Assembly (NCBI GenBank): GCA_930990065.1
Contig: CAKNOA010000006.1
Coordinates: 16,327 to 80,326 of the forward strand
DNA from: an uncultured Clostridia bacterium
GTDB lineage: Bacteria > Bacillota > Clostridia > Oscillospirales > Acutalibacteraceae
DNA: 64,000 nt
Direction: 5' to 3'
Numbering within the stretch: the first letter of the stretch is position 1; each line of letters begins with the position of its first letter. Below are positions 44,919-53,299 of the stretch, one piece after another. A model generated the notes under the pieces. The model was not told the DNA's origin and ran no database searches. It was given only the letters and a program-made list of their open reading frames with translations. A program made the translations under genes and the position numbers.

Positions 44919-44958
44919 GCTAACTTGCAAGGTTATCCTCGAAAGGAGGTAAATGTGA

Positions 44959-45093
44959 ATGCTGAGAACGTACCAGCCCAAGAAGCTCCACAGAAAGAAG
45001 GAGCACGGTTTCCGGAAGAGAATGGCTGACAGAAATGGCCGCAAAGTACTGGCCCGCCGCAGAGCGAAAGGCCGTGCCCGTCTGACCTACTAA
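44959..45093 (+). CDS. rpmH: 50S ribosomal protein L34
   Basis: 44 residues: [20 protein letters not shown]... ending ...[10 protein letters not shown]. The standard TYQPKKxHRKKxHGFRxRM and GRKVLxRRRxKGRxxLTY segments are complete. GAAAGGAGG lies 9 bases upstream. First gene of the rightward replication arm. Confidence 0.98.
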   Translation: MLRTYQPKKLHRKKEHGFRKRMADRNGRKVLARRRAKGRARLTY

Positions 45094-45161
45094 TTTGTCC
45101 CATATGTACGGCACCTGACGAAAAAGGGGAGCATGCGCTCCTTTTGGAGGAAGGAAGGTGC

Positions 45162-45196
45162 CCGTAAAGGGCCACCGCTGTGTGGCCTTTCTTTTT
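45162..45196 (+). terminator. Terminator between rpmH and rnpA
   Basis: AAAGG-CCAC and GTGGCCTTT arms (one bulged G) followed by CTTTTT. A second small hairpin GGGGAGC/GCTCC at 45123-45139 precedes it. This would let rpmH be made in excess over rnpA. Confidence 0.65.
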
Positions 45197-45236
45197 ATCC
45201 GGAACCTTTGGAAAAGTGTGTAGAGAGTGAAAGAAA

Positions 45237-45584
45237 ATGGATCGATATGTTCCTATTTGCGAAAACCGCGATTTTCGCAGGCTGTACGCCCGGGGGAAGA
45301 GTTATGTGACACCGTTGGTGGTCATTTATGTGCGGCGCATGCGGGGGCAGGACATTCGGCTGGGGATTACCACCAGCAAAAAAATTGGGAATGCCGTGCA
45401 GCGTAACCGGTCACGCCGCGTGATCCGGGAAGCCTTTCGTGCCCTGCAGCAGGAAATCCGGCCTGGTACCGAAATGGTTCTGGTGGCCCGGGGGCGCACG
45501 CCGTTTGCCAAGAGCACAGCGGTCGAAAAGGTTCTGCGTTCGGAACTAAAAAAAGCCGGCGTATTGGAAGGGAAAAACGGATGA
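45237..45584 (+). CDS. rnpA: Ribonuclease P protein component
   Basis: 115 residues. The RNR motif is present: [37 protein letters not shown] precedes it. Binds the catalytic RNase P RNA for tRNA 5' maturation. Overlaps yidD by four bases. Ribosome site weak (GAGAG). Confidence 0.96.
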   Translation: MDRYVPICENRDFRRLYARGKSYVTPLVVIYVRRMRGQDIRLGITTSKKIGNAVQRNRSRRVIREAFRALQQEIRPGTEMVLVARGRTPFAKSTAVEKVLRSELKKAGVLEGKNG

Positions 45585-45844
45585 AAAAGGTTTTTCTTTC
45601 CCTGATAAGGTTTTACCAGAAAAATATTTCGCCCCGGCATCCGCCGTGCTGCAAATATTTTCCCACTTGTTCCCGTTATGCAATCGAAGCCATCGAACTT
45701 CACGGCGCTTTTTTGGGCCTTTTGCTGGCCTTATGGCGCATTTTGCGGTGTAATCCGCTCAGCCGGGGAGGCGTGGACCCGGTGCCGGAGAAGATTCCGT
45801 TTCCGCCCATCAGTGCGCGGAAACAGCATGGACAACACAAGTAA
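45581..45844 (+). CDS. yidD: Membrane protein insertion efficiency factor YidD
   Basis: 87 residues. [38 protein letters not shown] and [18 protein letters not shown] are the family signatures, with all three conserved cysteines. It works near YidC at the membrane. ATGA overlap with rnpA. Confidence 0.96.
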   Translation: MKKVFLSLIRFYQKNISPRHPPCCKYFPTCSRYAIEAIELHGAFLGLLLALWRILRCNPLSRGGVDPVPEKIPFPPISARKQHGQHK

Positions 45845-45939
45845 AGACTTGTAATTTTTGAAAAAGAAAACGTCCCGCTCCTTCTTTACCTCTATAAATT
45901 CGGGACGAGAATTCGAAAGAATGGTTGAGGTGCCCTTAC

Positions 45940-47019
45940 ATGTTCGAGATCTTTAACTTTTTTGGCGGTATACTGGGTTACCTGCTGTGGGTATTGTACC
46001 TGCTTGTGCGCAATTATGGTGTTGCGATCATCATCTTCACCATTGTGCTTAAGGTGATTTTGTTCCCCACGAACATTAAGCAGCAGAAAAATATGGCGGC
46101 CCAGTCAAAAATGCAGGCCAAAACCAAAGAGCTGCAGGAAAAATACGGGAATAACCGTCAAAAGTACAGCGAAGAGGTGCAGAAATTATATGAAAAGGAA
46201 GGCGTCAGTCCCACAGGGGGATGCTTGACGACCCTGTTGCCTTTTCCCATCATGTTCGGAATTTACTATTCCGTGTTGTACCCGCTGCAGAACGTGCTGC
46301 ATATCGGCAAAGATGTGATTACGAAAGCGACCGATATGATGCAGACGATTCCCGGGGTCAGTTCTCAATTCCTTTCCGGTCAGAATGCGGAAATGGATAT
46401 CATCAAGCATTTTGATGCCCTTCGTGGGTATTTAGGCGATATTTTTTCGGCTTCCGAACTGGATCAGATCGGCTTTTTGTCGAAAGGTTTCCATTTTCTG
46501 GGGCTCGACTTGCTGCAGACGCCGGCCGGCAGTGATTTTTGGAGCTTTATGTGGCTGATCCCGGTTTTGTGCGTGGTATCGGCCTGGTTCAGCCAGTTTG
46601 TAATGACCCGTTCGCAACCGGCTATGGCCGGCCAGAAAGGCTGCATGAAAGTGGTAATGTACGCATTGCCCTTGATGAGTGCGTACTTTGCCTATGTAAT
46701 GCCCGGCGCCGTAGGGTTCTACTGGATCATTTCGACACTGACAAGCCTGCTGGCTACTCTGGTTGTCAATAAATTCTATAGCCACCAGCAGCTGACGGCC
46801 AAAATGGAAGCGCAGCGCGCCGCCCTGCGGTATCAGGAAGAAGCAGCGGTCAAAGAACTGCCGTTGCCGGTACAGCGACAGCTGGAAGAAAAGGCCATGG
46901 CTGCGAAAGCTGCCATGCAGAAGAATAACGGTGGTACCAAAAAGACAGAAAGCAGCAAAAAAGCCAAGGGCGGTAAAAAGTCGGGCGACAGCAACGCCTA
47001 TTTGGGGAGTAAGAAATAA
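45940..47019 (+). CDS. yidC: Membrane protein insertase YidC (Oxa1 family)
   Basis: 359 residues from ATG 45940 (TTGAGG 9 bases upstream; the ATG 15 bases earlier is less suited). Gram-positive type without the large outside domain. Helix 1 at about 15-35 lacks an obvious lipobox, TM core with FPTNIKQQKNMAAQSKMQAKTKELQEKY loop and PGAVGFYWIISTLTSLLATLVVNKFY; Lys-rich C-terminal tail for ribosome contact. An unusual 60-residue outside loop (about 125-180) follows helix 2. Confidence 0.95.
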   Translation: MFEIFNFFGGILGYLLWVLYLLVRNYGVAIIIFTIVLKVILFPTNIKQQKNMAAQSKMQAKTKELQEKYGNNRQKYSEEVQKLYEKEGVSPTGGCLTTLLPFPIMFGIYYSVLYPLQNVLHIGKDVITKATDMMQTIPGVSSQFLSGQNAEMDIIKHFDALRGYLGDIFSASELDQIGFLSKGFHFLGLDLLQTPAGSDFWSFMWLIPVLCVVSAWFSQFVMTRSQPAMAGQKGCMKVVMYALPLMSAYFAYVMPGAVGFYWIISTLTSLLATLVVNKFYSHQQLTAKMEAQRAALRYQEEAAVKELPLPVQRQLEEKAMAAKAAMQKNNGGTKKTESSKKAKGGKKSGDSNAYLGSKK

Positions 47020-47060
47020 AAGCAACGGAAAAGAAAACGTTCAGTGCGGAGGAATGTGAA

Positions 47061-47930
47061 ATGTTGAGAGAAGCAATTGCGACCGGCGAAACCGTGGAGC
47101 AGGCTTTTGAAAGTGCCTGCGTGCAGTTGGGTGTGGAAACCGTTGATGCTGAATTTGAAGTACTGGAACTTCCGGAAAAGAAGAAGTTGGGGCTGTTTGG
47201 CGGCAAACCTGCCAAAGTACGCGCGTTTGTGAAATCGTCCCCGGCACAGGCCGCCGCCGATTATTTGCAGAATCTGCTTCGTTTGATGGGGCTTTCGAAT
47301 GTATCGATCTCGATTCGGGAAGAAAAAGATGAAGAAGGAACCCAGGCGGGAGCCCTTTTGACGCTGTCTGGCGATGATATTGGTGTGGTGATCGGCCACC
47401 GCGGGGAAACGCTGGACGCCCTACAGTACCTGTCGGGATTGGTTGCGAACCATGTGGATGAGGGGTATTACCGCATTACCTTGGATATTGGCAACTACCG
47501 TGAAAAGAGAAAAGAAACCTTGGAAGCACTGGGCAAGAAAATTGCCATGAAAGCGGTCAAAATTGGCCGGAACTATCCGCTGGAACCCATGAATCCCTAT
47601 GAACGCCGGATTATCCATACGGCGGTACAGGAAGTGGAAGGCGCCAAGAGCTGGAGCGAAGGCGAAGATATCGCCCGTCATGTAGTCATTGGGCCTGTTG
47701 ACGGCGAACGGTATGTGCGGCGCAATGCCTACGGCAGCCGCGGCGGCAACCGGCGTCCCGGCGGACGCGGCGGGTACCACAATAACGGCAACCGGGATCA
47801 CGGCGGATACCGCCGCGACCACAACCGCAATAGCCGTCCGGTTCGCAATGAGGCACCGGCGGCCCCTGCGCAGCCCAAAGTCGATTCCGGCAGCACGGCG
47901 CTGTACGGGAAAATCGAAGTTAAGAAGTAA
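47061..47930 (+). CDS. khpB: RNA-binding protein KhpB/Jag (SpoIIIJ-associated)
   Basis: 289 residues. Jag_N (EAIATGETVEQAFESACVQLGVE, then KKKLGLFGGKPAKVRAF), KH domain (GDDIGVVIGHRGETLDALQYL), R3H domain (NYPLEPMNPYERRIIHTAVQ). An added tail of about 75 residues rich in Arg, Gly and Asn (GSRGGNRRPGGRGGYHNNGN) resembles RGG RNA-binding tails and is not found in the Bacillus protein. Confidence 0.95.
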   Translation: MLREAIATGETVEQAFESACVQLGVETVDAEFEVLELPEKKKLGLFGGKPAKVRAFVKSSPAQAAADYLQNLLRLMGLSNVSISIREEKDEEGTQAGALLTLSGDDIGVVIGHRGETLDALQYLSGLVANHVDEGYYRITLDIGNYREKRKETLEALGKKIAMKAVKIGRNYPLEPMNPYERRIIHTAVQEVEGAKSWSEGEDIARHVVIGPVDGERYVRRNAYGSRGGNRRPGGRGGYHNNGNRDHGGYRRDHNRNSRPVRNEAPAAPAQPKVDSGSTALYGKIEVKK

Positions 47931-47975
47931 AAGCGGCCCCCTGGCCGTTGTGCAAAATTCTGCGGAGAACCGTAG

Positions 47976-48008
47976 AAAAGGGCCTTTTCTTCAGGAAAAG
48001 GCCCTTTT
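47976..48008 (+). terminator. Terminator after khpB
   Basis: AAAAGGGCCTTTTC and GGAAAAGGCCCTTTTT arms with a 4-base loop, ending in T5. It is 22 bases before mnmE, so mnmE may rely on read-through or a nearby promoter. Confidence 0.75.
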
Positions 48009-48030
48009 TGTTGTAAGAAAGGACAAAGCC

Positions 48031-49395
48031 ATGCAAACAACCATTGCAGCCATCGCCACCGCCCAGGCACCGGGTGGCATTGGAGTGATTCGCATTTCCG
48101 GCCCCCAGGCTGCGGAGATCGCGGCCCGGGTGTTCCACAGCCATCGAAGCGATATTCGGGAGATACCGGGGTACACGGCACTTTTTGGCTGGGTATCGGA
48201 TGTAAACGGTGACAAAGCCGACGAAGCCATTGCCCTGCGGTTTCGGGCGCCGCACAGCTTTACCGGGGAAGATGTGGTGGAACTTTCCTGCCATGGGGGG
48301 CTGGTCATTTTGCAGCAGGTATTGGCCGCTGTACTGGCGGCCGGAGCTACACCCGCCGGCCCTGGGGAATTTACGCGCCGTGCCTATTGTAATGGCAAAA
48401 TGGACCTGGCCGAAGCCGAAGCCGTAATGCAGATGATTTCGGCCCGTGGCACCCAGGCGGCCCGGGCAGCGCTGTCGGGGCATGACGGGGCTCTGAGCCG
48501 GAAGATCGGCGCTTTGCGGCAAGAACTGCTGCTGATTGCCTCCCATTTGGCGGCTTGGGCCGATTACCCCGATGACGATGTGCCGCAAATTACGGAAGGT
48601 TTTTTGAAGGAGCATCTGTCCAAAGTAAAAGCGGATCTGCACCGGCTACTGTCCACCTTTGATGCCGGGCGGGTTTTGCGGGAAGGGGTCGATACCGTGA
48701 TTGTCGGCCGTCCCAACGCGGGGAAATCCACGCTGATGAACCGGCTGACCGGTACCGAACGCAGCATTGTGACCGAAGTGGCCGGGACCACCCGGGACGT
48801 GGTGGAAGAAACGGTGCAGCTCGGGCAAGTCTTGCTGCGGCTGAGTGACACCGCCGGGATTCGGGAAACCGATGACCCGGTCGAAAAAATTGGGGTACAG
48901 CGGGCCAGGGAGAAATTCGCCAGCGCGGAACTGATCTTTTTGGTGTTTGATGCTTCGCAGGAACTCAATGACGAAGACCGTCAACTGCTCACCATGAGTG
49001 AGGGATTGCCCAGTATTGCCATTTTAAATAAGACCGATTTGGAAGAAAAGATAGACAAAGAGTATATAAAATCAAACAATAAACGGATTGTTTATATTTC
49101 GGCCCGTTCCGGCGAGGGCATGCAGGAACTGGAGCAGGCGATTTTGGAAACGCTGCATGCCTCCGAACTGGACCCTGGTGAGGGCATTTTGTACACGGAA
49201 CGGCAGCGCCAGGATGTAAGCCGCTGCTTACAGGCGGTAGAAGAGGCCGAAAACGCCCTGCAGGCAGGCATGACGCTGGATGCGGTGACCGTATCGGTGG
49301 AAGCCGCCGTTGACGCTTTGCTGGAACTCACAGGCGAAAAGGCCACGATTGCCGTGGTGGACGAAGTCTTTTCCCATTTTTGTGTGGGCAAATAA
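48031..49395 (+). CDS. mnmE: tRNA modification GTPase MnmE
   Basis: 454 residues from ATG 48031 (AGAAAGGA 7 bases upstream). N-terminal tetrahydrofolate-binding domain, G1 GRPNAGKSTLMN, G3 DTAGIRE, G4 NKTD, and the C-terminal CVGK that ends the family. With MnmG it makes the carboxymethylaminomethyl group at U34 of certain tRNAs. The stretch 49046-49105 (KIDKEYIKSNNKRIVYIS) uses AT-rich codons (ATA, TAT, AAA) unlike the rest of the gene. Confidence 0.97.
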   Translation: MQTTIAAIATAQAPGGIGVIRISGPQAAEIAARVFHSHRSDIREIPGYTALFGWVSDVNGDKADEAIALRFRAPHSFTGEDVVELSCHGGLVILQQVLAAVLAAGATPAGPGEFTRRAYCNGKMDLAEAEAVMQMISARGTQAARAALSGHDGALSRKIGALRQELLLIASHLAAWADYPDDDVPQITEGFLKEHLSKVKADLHRLLSTFDAGRVLREGVDTVIVGRPNAGKSTLMNRLTGTERSIVTEVAGTTRDVVEETVQLGQVLLRLSDTAGIRETDDPVEKIGVQRAREKFASAELIFLVFDASQELNDEDRQLLTMSEGLPSIAILNKTDLEEKIDKEYIKSNNKRIVYISARSGEGMQELEQAILETLHASELDPGEGILYTERQRQDVSRCLQAVEEAENALQAGMTLDAVTVSVEAAVDALLELTGEKATIAVVDEVFSHFCVGK

Positions 49396-49425
49396 AAACA
49401 AGCTGGCCATAGAAAAGAGGAAACC

Positions 49426-51336
49426 ATGATGTATGATGCGGGTCATTATGACGTGGCGGTGATCGGGGCCGGCCATGCCGGTATCGAAGCAGCTTTGAGT
49501 GCTGCCCGGCTGGGGTGCCGTACCGTGATGTTTACAATCAATATGGATGCCGTGGGCAATTGCCCTTGTAACCCCAGTATTGGCGGGACGGCCAAAGGGC
49601 ACCTGGTGCGGGAAATCGATGCCCTGGGGGGCGAAATGGGGAAGACCACCGATGCCTGTTTTTTGCAGAGCCGGATGCTCAATTTGGGAAAGGGCCCGGC
49701 GGTCCACTCTTTGCGGGCCCAGATTGACCGGCGGGCTTACAGCCAGATTATGAAAAAGAAATGCGAACAGCAGGAAAACCTGGAATTGAAACAGGCGGAA
49801 GTTGTGGCCATCAGCCAGGGGGAAAACGGCGTTTGGCTGGTGGATACGCGCTTGCACGCCCGGTATACCGTCAAAGCTGTGATTCTGGCTACCGGTACCT
49901 TTTTGGGCGGGAAAGTGTTTGTGGGCGACGTGGCCTACGAAAGTGGGCCGGACGGTATGTTCCCGGCCGCCTATTTGACGGAGTCGCTCGTGAAATTGGG
50001 GCTGTCGCTGCGCCGGTTTAAAACCGGGACGCCGGCCCGGGTGCTGCGTCGCAGTATTGATTTTTCCGGTTTGGAAGAGCAAAAAGGGGATGATCCGGTT
50101 ATTCCTTTTTCGTATGAAACCGAAAACCCCGGCCCAAACCGCGCCGTGTGCTATGTGAGCTGGACCAATGAGGAAACCCACCGGATTATCCGGGCTAATT
50201 TGGACCGTTCGCCTTTGTATGCGGGGATGATTGAGGGGGTAGGGCCCCGGTATTGCCCCAGTATTGAAGATAAAGTGGTGCGTTTTTCGGATAAACCCAG
50301 GCACCAATTGTTCATTGAGCCGTGCGGACTGGATACGGAAGAGATGTATTTGCAAGGCATGTCTTCGTCGCTCCCCGAAGATGTGCAACTGCAGTTTTAC
50401 CGGTCCATTAAAGGGTTAGAACATGTTTCTATTATGCGCAGCGCTTATGCCATTGAATACGACTGCGTCGATCCTACCCAGATGCAGGCAACGTTGGAAT
50501 TTACCGATTGGCCGGGGCTTTACGGGGCCGGTCAGTTTAACGGCAGTTCCGGATATGAAGAAGCGGCCGCACAAGGATTGGTGGCAGGTATCAATGCAGC
50601 GCGAAAAATCCATCACCAATCCCCGGTTATTTTGGACCGGGCCGGGTCGTATATTGGCACGCTGATCGATGATTTGATCACTAAAGGCGTGTCGGACCCG
50701 TACCGTATGATGACTTCCCGTTCGGAATACCGGTTGGTTTTGCGGCAGGATAACGCCGACGAACGGCTGACCCCGCTGGGGTGGGAAATTGGACTGATCA
50801 GCCCAGCGCGTTGGGAAAAATTCTGCCGCAAACAGGAATGGAAGCAGCAGGAAATGAAACGGGCGCTGTCTACCGTATTTTCACCCAGCGAAGCGCTCAA
50901 TGATATTTTGGTGGCGCGGGGCACCACCCCGGTGACCACCGGTGTGCATTTGGCCGATCTGCTGCGCCGCCCCCAGATCCGGTACCAGGATCTGACACTG
51001 GTGGATACGACCCGTCCGGCGGATATCCCTGATGCCGTGCTGGAAAACGTAGAAATCGAACTGAAATATGAGGGATACATTCGCCGTCAAAAGGCCGATA
51101 TTGAGGAAATGCGCCGCCTGGAACGTCAAACCCTGCCGGATAATTTGCAGTACGATACCATCGACGGGCTGCGTATGGAAGCCAGGGAAAAACTTAGCCG
51201 GGTGCGGCCTCAGAATATTGGACAGGCGGGCCGGATTTCCGGTGTCAGCCCGGCGGATATTTCCGTCTTGCTGATCTATTTGAGCCGGTTGCGCGGTGAA
51301 GAAAAGCACGCGAAGAAGGAGGAACCGACGACATGA
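49426..51336 (+). CDS. mnmG: tRNA uridine-5-carboxymethylaminomethyl synthesis enzyme MnmG
   Basis: 636 residues. FAD motif VIGAGHAGIEAALSAARLG, CNPSIGGTAKGHLVREIDALGG, RMLNLGKGPAVHSLRAQ, and C-terminal GISPADIS-like SGVSPADISVLLIYL. Partner of MnmE; cooperates with rsmG in order as in most Firmicutes. It starts 30 bases after mnmE. Confidence 0.97.
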   Translation: MMYDAGHYDVAVIGAGHAGIEAALSAARLGCRTVMFTINMDAVGNCPCNPSIGGTAKGHLVREIDALGGEMGKTTDACFLQSRMLNLGKGPAVHSLRAQIDRRAYSQIMKKKCEQQENLELKQAEVVAISQGENGVWLVDTRLHARYTVKAVILATGTFLGGKVFVGDVAYESGPDGMFPAAYLTESLVKLGLSLRRFKTGTPARVLRRSIDFSGLEEQKGDDPVIPFSYETENPGPNRAVCYVSWTNEETHRIIRANLDRSPLYAGMIEGVGPRYCPSIEDKVVRFSDKPRHQLFIEPCGLDTEEMYLQGMSSSLPEDVQLQFYRSIKGLEHVSIMRSAYAIEYDCVDPTQMQATLEFTDWPGLYGAGQFNGSSGYEEAAAQGLVAGINAARKIHHQSPVILDRAGSYIGTLIDDLITKGVSDPYRMMTSRSEYRLVLRQDNADERLTPLGWEIGLISPARWEKFCRKQEWKQQEMKRALSTVFSPSEALNDILVARGTTPVTTGVHLADLLRRPQIRYQDLTLVDTTRPADIPDAVLENVEIELKYEGYIRRQKADIEEMRRLERQTLPDNLQYDTIDGLRMEAREKLSRVRPQNIGQAGRISGVSPADISVLLIYLSRLRGEEKHAKKEEPTT

Positions 51337-52052
51337 TGAATGCCGCCCTGCGCACCTTATTGTGCGAAAAAGCGTCTGGGTTTGGGGTAGAACTCAGCGG
51401 CGATCAGGTGGACAAGTTTGATAAGTATGGAGACCTGTTGCTTTCCTGGAACGAAAAAATGAACCTGACGGCAATTCGCGACCCGGAAGGGGTGGTCATC
51501 CGTCATTTTATCGACAGTTTGTCACTGCTATCGGTGATGCCTTTGTCAGGAGAAGAAAAAGTCATTGATGTGGGGACTGGGGCCGGATTTCCGGGCATTC
51601 CGCTGCTGATTGCGCGGCCCACTATACAGCTGACGCTGCTGGACAGCCTCAATAAACGGTTGGTGTTTTTGCAGGCAGTGCTGGATGAATTAGCCCTTTC
51701 GGCCAAAACGATCCATGCCCGTGCCGAAGAAGGCGGACGTCAAAAAGGACTACGTGAAAACTTTGATCTGGCGACAGCCCGAGCGGTGGCAGCGCTGCCG
51801 GTTTTGTGCGAATACTGCTTGCCCTTTGTCAAACAAGGCGGGCACTTTGTGGCGATGAAAGGCCCCGATGGCGGCGAAGAAGCCAAAGCAGCCCAGCACG
51901 CCCTCTTGTGCCTGCAGGGGAAACTGTGCCGGCAGGTAGACTTTACCTTGCCGGATGACAGCCGCCGCACGCTGTTGGTGGTGAAAAAAACCGGACACAC
52001 CCCAGCTACGTATCCGCGCGCCGGTGCCAAAATGGCAAAAAATCCGCTGTAA
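51333..52052 (+). CDS. rsmG: 16S rRNA (guanine-527-N7)-methyltransferase RsmG
   Basis: 239 residues. SAM motif VIDVGTGAGFPGIPLLI, LLDSLNKRLVFLQ, and ARAEEGGR...FDLATARAVAALPVLCEYCLPFVKQGG. Loss of this enzyme gives low-level streptomycin resistance in other bacteria. ATGA overlap with mnmG. Confidence 0.97.
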   Translation: MMNAALRTLLCEKASGFGVELSGDQVDKFDKYGDLLLSWNEKMNLTAIRDPEGVVIRHFIDSLSLLSVMPLSGEEKVIDVGTGAGFPGIPLLIARPTIQLTLLDSLNKRLVFLQAVLDELALSAKTIHARAEEGGRQKGLRENFDLATARAVAALPVLCEYCLPFVKQGGHFVAMKGPDGGEEAKAAQHALLCLQGKLCRQVDFTLPDDSRRTLLVVKKTGHTPATYPRAGAKMAKNPL

Positions 52053-52138
52053 AAACGAGGGTTTGTCCCTTTTCCTACACAAAACGCACATTCCCTGTGC
52101 TATGCTGATGGCAGAAATGGCAGGGGAGGTGCGTTTTT

Positions 52139-52924
52139 TTGATACGCCGCAACGAAAAACGGAAGGTGCAAATGATTCCGGTGCAGCACATTGTCCCCAA
52201 CCCGAACCAACCGCGCCGCCAGTGGAAGGAAGAGGAACTGGAAAGTTTAAGCCAAAGCATCCGTACATCAGGGGTGCTGCAGCCGATTACCGTACGCCGG
52301 CTGGAAAATAGCCAATATGAGCTAATTGCCGGGGAGCGGAGGCTGCGTGCCAGCAAAAAAGCCGGGCTGACGGAAATACCGGCGCTGGTATTGGTTTGTT
52401 CGGCAGAAGAGTCAGCGGTTTATGCGCTGATCGAAAACATACAGCGGCAAGATCTTGGCTTTTTTGAAGAAGCCGAAGCTTTTTTGCAAATCAGCCATCA
52501 ACAAAAACTGACCCAGGAAGAACTGGCACGCCGGTTGGGGAAAAGCCAGGCCTATGTGGCCAATAAACTGCGTCTGCTGCGCCTTACCAAAGAGGAACGG
52601 GCGGTGATTCTGGAGGCCCATTTGACGGAGCGGCACGCCCGGGCACTTTTACGGGTAGAAGACCCCGAGGATCGCCAAAAAGTCCTACATACCATGGTGC
52701 AGAAAAAGCTGACGGTGCGGGAGACAGAAGAGCTGGTGGAACGCACCTTGGCCCCCAAAAAAGCGAAACCAAAAACCAAGGGCCTTGTGAAAGATGTGCG
52801 GCTCTTTTTAAATACCGTCAACCGGGCCATTGATGTGATGAAGCAATCGGGGATTCGGGCCCAAACGGATAAAAGGGAGACCGAGCAGTATTTTGAATAC
52901 ATTGTACGTATCCCGAAAACCTAA
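52139..52924 (+). CDS. noc: Nucleoid occlusion protein Noc (ParB-like)
   Basis: 261 residues, TTG start at 52139 with GGGGAGG 9 bases upstream. ParB/Srx domain (HIVPNPNQPRRQW, GVLQPITVRRL, GERRLRASKKAG), box III ENIQRQDLGFFEEAEAF, and an HTH (LTQEELARRLGKSQAYVANKLRLLRL). The short C-terminal dimer domain is complete. It follows rsmG as in Bacillus noc. Noc blocks division over the chromosome by binding its own sites. A plain second ParB with other targets cannot be excluded. Confidence 0.85.
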   Translation: MIRRNEKRKVQMIPVQHIVPNPNQPRRQWKEEELESLSQSIRTSGVLQPITVRRLENSQYELIAGERRLRASKKAGLTEIPALVLVCSAEESAVYALIENIQRQDLGFFEEAEAFLQISHQQKLTQEELARRLGKSQAYVANKLRLLRLTKEERAVILEAHLTERHARALLRVEDPEDRQKVLHTMVQKKLTVRETEELVERTLAPKKAKPKTKGLVKDVRLFLNTVNRAIDVMKQSGIRAQTDKRETEQYFEYIVRIPKT

Positions 52925-52934
52925 AAAGAAAAGC

Positions 52935-52963
52935 TTGCTTTTTGGGAGGTTTCACGCTAGAAT
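52935..52963 (+). promoter_or_regulatory. Promoter of the ABC-F leader
   Basis: TTGCTT (52935-52940), 17-base spacer, TAGAAT (52958-52963). Transcription would begin near 52970, giving a leader of about 330 bases before the ABC-F start. The spacer contains GGTTTCACG, like half of a parS site. Confidence 0.65.
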
Positions 52964-52991
52964 AAAAGAAAATAAAAAAGGATGTGAAAAA

Positions 52992-53012
52992 ATGAGAAAA
53001 ACTTCCTGCTAA
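52992..53012 (+). CDS. Leader peptide MRKTSC upstream of ABC-F gene
   Basis: A six-codon frame ATG AGA AAA ACT TCC TGC TAA, with AAGGA nine bases before the ATG and only some 25 bases after the predicted transcription start. Leader peptides of 3-20 residues followed by RNA hairpins and a terminator are the known layout for ribosome-mediated control of ABC-F and other ribosome-protection genes: an antibiotic-stalled ribosome on the leader changes RNA folding. Supporting signals here are the inverted repeat at 53025-53089 and the terminator at 53235. Confidence 0.5.
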   Translation: MRKTSC

Positions 53013-53024
53013 AAGATAAATTGG

Positions 53025-53089
53025 TAACGCGTTGATAAAAAGAGCTGTACGGTGAAAATACCGGTATGGTTTTCTTTGCGTACGCGTTA
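53025..53089 (+). promoter_or_regulatory. Inverted repeat in the ABC-F leader
   Basis: TAACGCG (53025-53031) and CGCGTTA (53083-53089) are perfect complements 13 bases after the leader-peptide stop, with ACGGT/ACCGG able to pair inside. It may be the anti-antiterminator or pause hairpin of an attenuator; the pairing partner of the terminator arm is not clear by eye. Confidence 0.45.
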
Positions 53090-53234
53090 GGCTTGCAGGA
53101 ATGTTTTCTCTTTTTTCTTTTTATACCCGGATAAAGTGTTTTATGCCAGTTGGGCTTTTCCTTTGATTGTAAACGAGGGGGAAGTTCATAGGCGGGTGTG
53201 CATTTCCGGGGGACAAAAGCGCCTCAAGATAATA

Positions 53235-53277
53235 AAGGGCTGTCGGAAGAAAGTGAAATTCCGGCAGCCCTTGTTTT
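53235..53277 (+). terminator. Terminator hairpin within ABC-F leader (attenuator)
   Basis: AAGGGCTGTCGGAA pairs with TTCCGGCAGCCCTT (one G-U) and is followed by GTTTT. It lies 23 bases before the ABC-F start and after no other gene, so its likely task is to stop transcription unless the signal is present. Confidence 0.75.
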
Positions 53278-53299
53278 ATGAAAAAAGAGGTGCTTTTTT

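Noticed and set aside
47689..48030. N-terminal extension of mnmE
   Set aside because: The frame is open through the khpB tail and terminator by chance; the conserved mnmE N-terminus and ribosome site are at 48031.
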